Shown in pieces: positions 60,694 through 64,000 of a DNA stretch of 64,000 nucleotides. The stretch is taken from assembly GCF_020166415.1 (NCBI RefSeq), contig NZ_JAIQXV010000024.1, positions 1-64,000 of the forward strand, written 5' to 3'. The DNA is from Deinococcus multiflagellatus. Lineage in GTDB: Bacteria; Deinococcota; Deinococci; Deinococcales; Deinococcaceae. The position numbers and the translations under genes were made by a program. Within the stretch, counting starts at the first letter, position 1. Every line of letters starts with the position of its first letter. Below the pieces are notes generated by a model, which did no database searches, was not told the DNA's origin, and worked only from the letters and a program-made list of their open reading frames with translations.

Positions 60694-61779
60694 TCAGGGT
60701 GTTCTGCGCGGCCCTGGTGATGACAGGTGGTGGTCAATCAGCCGCTCGGCGTCCTGCCCAACCCCGCCCAGCAGAGCGGAATTCCGCGTGCGTTGCCAGG
60801 GAAGGCCCACGAAGAAGACGCCTGGAACGCGGGTGACACCGCCGTCGTGCATGGGCTGGCCCTGGTCAGTGAGCACGTCCACTGCCAGCCAGCGGTAGTT
60901 CGGGCGGAAGCCGGTGGCCCAGAGTACGCTCTCGGTTTCCAGGCGCCCTCCGTCCTGGGTGATGAGCGCCCGGCCGGCCGTGCCCACGATCCGCGGCGCG
61001 AGCCGGAGCTGCCTGGTCCGGCTTAGGTGCCTGAGGTTCGTGCCAATCACAGGGTCCCGGCGCTGCAAGGCGCGGCCGAGGGGTGAAGCGGCCTTGACCT
61101 CCAGCAGGCCCAGGGCGCTGAGCCAATCAAAGATGTCGCGCCCGAGCAGGCGCTGGGGCAGGGCGGGCTGAGGGCGGCCCTGCGCGACCGTGACCGTGTG
61201 GGTGCGGCTGAGTTCCTGGGCAATTTGGGCGCCGGAGTTGCCGGAACCCACCACCACCACGCGGCCGGGGGGCAGGTCGGTGGGCCGCCGGTACGCGCTG
61301 CTGTGCAACTGGACCACGTCGGGTGCGAGGGTGCGGGCGAAGGCAGGCGTGTGCGGCGTCTGGAAGGGGCCAGTGGCCACCACGACCGCGCGGGCCGTCC
61401 AGTGGCCCTGCGGCGTGTCAGCGGTGAATCCGGTGGGTGTGGCCTGGAGGTGCAGGACGGGGGACGCGTGCGCGACTGGAAGCTCAAACGCCTGGACGTA
61501 AGCGTGCAGGTAGTCGGCCACCTCGTCCTTGGTGGGGTAGTGCTCAGGGTCGCCGGGGAAGGGCAACCCCGGCAGGGCGCTGCGTTTGGCCGGGGTGAAC
61601 AGCACGAGGGAGTCGTAGCGCGCGCGCCAGCTGTCGCCGGTGCGGGCGTTGGCATCGAGGATGCAGAAAGTCCGCCCGGCGCGCTGGAGGTGGTAGCCGG
61701 CCGCGAGGCCCGCCTGGCCCCCACCAATCACGAGGACGTCGAGGGGTGCGGCAGACTGGTCATCAGGAGGCACACGCAT
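60694..61779 (-). CDS. CzcO-like flavoprotein monooxygenase
   Basis: 361 residues. FAD motif GGGQAGLAAGYHL, NADPH motif VVGSGNSGAQIA and ATGFRPNY near the end. It is related to the ars-linked protein at 6640. CzcO-type proteins are named for association with CDF exporters; the reaction is unknown. Its ATG lies six bases after CATAAT, with a CadC-type operator in the promoter, tying it to the metal regulon. Confidence 0.83.
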   Translation of the reverse strand: MRVPPDDQSAAPLDVLVIGGGQAGLAAGYHLQRAGRTFCILDANARTGDSWRARYDSLVLFTPAKRSALPGLPFPGDPEHYPTKDEVADYLHAYVQAFELPVAHASPVLHLQATPTGFTADTPQGHWTARAVVVATGPFQTPHTPAFARTLAPDVVQLHSSAYRRPTDLPPGRVVVVGSGNSGAQIAQELSRTHTVTVAQGRPQPALPQRLLGRDIFDWLSALGLLEVKAASPLGRALQRRDPVIGTNLRHLSRTRQLRLAPRIVGTAGRALITQDGGRLETESVLWATGFRPNYRWLAVDVLTDQGQPMHDGGVTRVPGVFFVGLPWQRTRNSALLGGVGQDAERLIDHHLSSPGPRRTP

Positions 61780-61785
61780 ACCGTC

Positions 61786-61815
61786 ATTATGTATGAATAT
61801 GTGTTCAGATGTAAA
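61786..61815 (-). promoter_or_regulatory. Leaderless promoter and operator of the CzcO-like gene
   Basis: On the minus strand TTTACA (61815-61810), 18 bases, CATAAT (61791-61786), then six bases to the ATG at 61779. A weak dyad TATGAATA-N6-CAGATGTA (61792-61813) fills the spacer and resembles 3421-3442. Confidence 0.65.
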
Positions 61816-62264
61816 ACTGAGATAGACCCAGCATGAGGGAAGTGATGCAGGCCATAGACCTGCGCTGCCCCCGAGGCGCGGAAGGCCATGCCAGCGGCTG
61901 GCTCAGGCCACCTGTTCCAACTGGTCTGCGCACGCCAGATCAACCTATTACATTTCCGCATTCTCAAAATGCTCTTCTGAAGTCACTGGTGGTCTTGCCA
62001 GTCGAGCGGCCCCTGGACCGCTCGCCAGCGGTGCCGGTCACCTGACCTGGCGTCAGGGTTCGGGGGCTCTGGAAGCCCACGAACAGGCCGCGAGCCCACA
62101 GTGCCCCGCCAGGGTTGGCACTGTCACCACGTCCCTGTTCTGGTCACACGGATCTGGTTCGCTTCCCGGCAGGTCAATCTCCGTCTGGTACGGGGGTTTG
62201 CTCGCAGGGGAGACCAGCGCCGCCTGGAGCGGCTTGCGCTCTCCTCGCCCTGAAGGCTGACAAC
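61816..62264. other. Gene-free stretch before the toxin-antitoxin pair
   Basis: No gene supported. A 7-bp hairpin CGAGCGG / CCGCTCG lies at 62003-62024. No clear promoter for the downstream pair was found. Confidence 0.45.
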
Positions 62265-62711
62265 ATGACCCAGACGTTTACGCCCACCCGCACCCCCCCT
62301 GTCCTGCCCGGAACCGCACTGCTCGGGCTGAAGGCCACCACCCTCCTGGATCTTGGTGAAGCGGTGCATGCTGGCTTGAGTCCAGCCACTGTCGAGCGGC
62401 TGGGCACGCACCTCGGGTTGAGCCTGGCCGAGACCCTGTCACTGCTGAAACTGAGCAGCAGTACGTACCACCGCTACCGGCGCACCGGCCGCGCACTCAG
62501 CGCGGACGTCAGCACGCACCTGTACCACCTGGCCCGGGTGACGGAAGCTGCGGAGCGGTACTTCGAGCACAAGGACGCCGCCCACGTCTGGTTGCAGACG
62601 CCGCGCGCCACCTTTGGCCACCGCACCCCCCTTCAGTTTGCCCTTCCGCCCGAAGGCGCCGAGTACGTGACGACCGTGCTGAGCAGGCTTGAGCACGGCG
62701 TCTACACGTGA
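62265..62711 (+). CDS. Xre/MbcA/ParS-type antitoxin
   Basis: 148 residues from ATG 62265. The region LGLSLAETLSLLKLSSSTYHRYRRTGRALSADVSTHLYHLARV is the DUF2384-type antitoxin pattern, with a C-terminal toxin-binding part (WLQTPRATFGHRTPLQFA). It neutralises the RES toxin that follows and probably represses the operon. It overlaps the toxin by GTGA. Confidence 0.88.
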   Translation: MTQTFTPTRTPPVLPGTALLGLKATTLLDLGEAVHAGLSPATVERLGTHLGLSLAETLSLLKLSSSTYHRYRRTGRALSADVSTHLYHLARVTEAAERYFEHKDAAHVWLQTPRATFGHRTPLQFALPPEGAEYVTTVLSRLEHGVYT

Positions 62712-63250
62712 CCCTGACCCTCCACCGCGTCAGTAAACTGCAGTACGCCACCCAACCCCTCCTCACCGACCATGGCTTCGGCGCCGCAAAGTTTGGCGGT
62801 CGCTGGAACAGTGCCGATCCCGCGCTCGAGTTTGACCGCCGCATCATCTACGCCAGTGACACCCTGGGGCAAGCCCTGCTGGAGGTGATTGTTCAAGTGG
62901 GCAGCGGCGCGCTGCACCGGGTGCCCCACGGGCATGTCACGCTCGCGGTGGATCCAGATGCCATCGCCGAATTGCCCGCCTCGGCGCTGCCTCCCAACTG
63001 GAACGACCCTCCCCTGAGCCCAGCCACCCAAATCATTGGAGACGAGTGGTATGACCTGGGCAGTTCACCCGTCCTGCGCGTCCCGTCTGTGATTCTGCCG
63101 CTGACGGTGTATGGCCCTGGACAGGCCAATTACCTGATCAATGCGGGTCATCCCAATATCCGCACGGCGGTTCAACTGGTGATTCTGTCGTTTTATTCCA
63201 AGAGGCCAAGTTCGGCGGCTCCAAGTTGTGTGCCGGTCTTTGCGGCATAG
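62708..63250 (+). CDS. RES-domain toxin, C-terminus altered
   Basis: 180 residues. RES family toxins break down NAD. Seen are F-G-G-R-W-N, I-I-Y-A-S-D-T with the following helix ALLEVIV, and NYLINAGHP. From about 63175 the frame enters the tail of the MFS gene (SFYSKRPSSAAPSC), so the last residues are not native. The core is complete, so activity may remain. Confidence 0.82.
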   Translation: MTLTLHRVSKLQYATQPLLTDHGFGAAKFGGRWNSADPALEFDRRIIYASDTLGQALLEVIVQVGSGALHRVPHGHVTLAVDPDAIAELPASALPPNWNDPPLSPATQIIGDEWYDLGSSPVLRVPSVILPLTVYGPGQANYLINAGHPNIRTAVQLVILSFYSKRPSSAAPSCVPVFAA

Positions 63251-64000
63251 CTGCTGACGAACCAGGCGGCGATGCCTCCCAGGCCACCCAACAGCATCAA
63301 GGACAGGCCATAGCCTGAGGTCCAGGTGAACAACCCACCCATCACCAGTGGCGTGAGGGCCTGCGCCAGATTGACAGGCCGGGCCAGCCAGCCATTGACT
63401 GCTCCATACACGGCTGCCGGATACCCACGGACCAACAACTCTGACCGGGCCAGCGTCAGGGCCCCACTGGCCAGCCCGAACAGCACCACGCCTGTGACCT
63501 TCACCCCACTGTGCACACTCAGCAGCAGCCATGTCCCGAAGGCCAACCCGCCCAGCAGCCCCACGGTCAGCGGCGCCGGTCCCACCCATTTCACACAGGG
63601 AACGAACAGCACCCGTCCGGGCAGGGCGCTGAGGCCCAGCAGTCCGGTCAGTGCGGCGGCCTCTCCCGGGCTGTATCCCGATGCTAACAACAGCGGCGCG
63701 AGTTGCAGTCCCACGCCCACCGTGACCATCCGGGCCAGCGTCAGCCCGGCGGCCAACTGCAGGGCGGCGGGGTCAGGCGTGAACGACGCATGGCTTCGCA
63801 TCCTCCTGGCCTGGCCATGCTCTGGGATCACCCGCCACACCAGCGCCGCCATGACCAGCAGCAGGCCAGCCAATCCCAGCAGGGTGACCCGAAGCCCAGC
63901 CCCGTGCAACAACACCGTCGTGAGCGGCACGAAGATGGTGCTGGCCAGTCCAGCGATCAAGGTGACCGTGAGGGTGGCCCGGGTCCGGAGGGCCTCTGAG
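63193..64000 (-). CDS. MFS transporter, second copy, 5' end outside window
   Basis: The C-terminal 268 residues of an MFS protein almost identical to the one at 4309-5502, on the same strand. The frame is open to the window edge. Differences are scattered, mainly in the last 25 residues (YAAKTGTQLGAAELGLLE versus RAAARNGTQHGVAEAGLLE). It is probably linked to a second ars cluster beyond the edge. Confidence 0.88.
   Translation of the reverse strand, partial: SEALRTRATLTVTLIAGLASTIFVPLTTVLLHGAGLRVTLLGLAGLLLVMAALVWRVIPEHGQARRMRSHASFTPDPAALQLAAGLTLARMVTVGVGLQLAPLLLASGYSPGEAAALTGLLGLSALPGRVLFVPCVKWVGPAPLTVGLLGGLAFGTWLLLSVHSGVKVTGVVLFGLASGALTLARSELLVRGYPAAVYGAVNGWLARPVNLAQALTPLVMGGLFTWTSGYGLSLMLLGGLGGIAAWFVSSYAAKTGTQLGAAELGLLE

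Overview
The window looks like an accessory replicon or metal-resistance island of a Deinococcus-type bacterium. The evidence is the high GC content, the long runs of overlapping genes, the many predicted leaderless promoters (a -10 box 5-6 nt before the start codon) and the general look of the proteins. No rRNA, tRNA, replication origin or partition genes were found, so plasmid versus chromosome cannot be decided from the sequence.

Layout. 1-4.3 kb: a DsbB/DsbA pair (dsbA frameshifted), a LysM-M23 peptidase, an apolipoprotein N-acyltransferase and a ccmG plus broken ccmH pair. 4.3-9.2 kb: arsenic cluster 1, with an MFS exporter, DUF6428, a 52-residue Cys-tailed peptide, ArsR, an ArsO-like flavoprotein, ArsN2, MarR and ArsN1. 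9.2-10.4 kb: a broken Mrr-like nuclease. 10.4-14.0 kb: arsenic cluster 2, an overlapping operon arsR-arsC-aquaporin-arsC-metallophosphoesterase-trxB. 14.9-22.0 kb: metal operon 1, with a Zn/Cd/Pb P-type ATPase, glutaredoxin, LspA, DUF3105, DUF305, CDF exporter, SCO1, CadC, an unknown gene and CopD. 22.2-31.2 kb: a 5'-nucleotidase, two unrecognised proteins, and a RelA/SpoT-like gene with a small partner facing a TPR plus protein kinase pair. 31.4-36.6 kb: YibE/F, a cell-wall amidase with an in-frame stop, and a second DUF3105-DUF305-CcmG cassette. 36.6-44.6 kb: a two-component system beside a probable copper module (CopZ-like chaperone, UreH-cupredoxin fusion, Met-rich protein, BNR protein, DUF4396), then a CDF protein. 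44.7-46.8 kb: a CYP152 peroxygenase with a methyltransferase. 47.4-52.5 kb: CcdA and the ccmF-G-H-I(cytochrome c) operon. 52.6-59.9 kb: metal operon 2 (ATPase, P450, glutaredoxin, CadC, UppP, LspA) with a divergent lnt. 60.2-64 kb: a truncated IS1182-type transposase, a CzcO-like flavoprotein, a ParS/RES toxin-antitoxin pair, and a second, near-identical copy of the MFS gene running off the end.

How it fits together. Two CadC-type repressors and a family of inverted repeats (8-bp arms, 6-bp spacer) at metal ATPase, lnt, czcO, yibE/F, DUF3105 and ccm/ccd genes suggest one metal-responsive regulon. It couples metal export to lipoprotein maturation (LspA, Lnt), undecaprenyl-pyrophosphate recycling (UppP) and thiol chemistry, recalling the lead-resistance pbr logic. 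A second regulon, probably read by the response regulator at 36650, is marked by four 18-bp boxes that all lie the same distance from their -10 elements. Arsenate is handled by two ArsC reductases with a dedicated thioredoxin reductase. No ArsB or Acr3 is present, so arsenite exit would depend on the aquaporin and possibly the MFS protein.

Several genes carry single-base lesions (dsbA, nuclease, copD, amidase, methyltransferase, perhaps the second lnt). These are either real decay or sequencing error, and reads would settle it.
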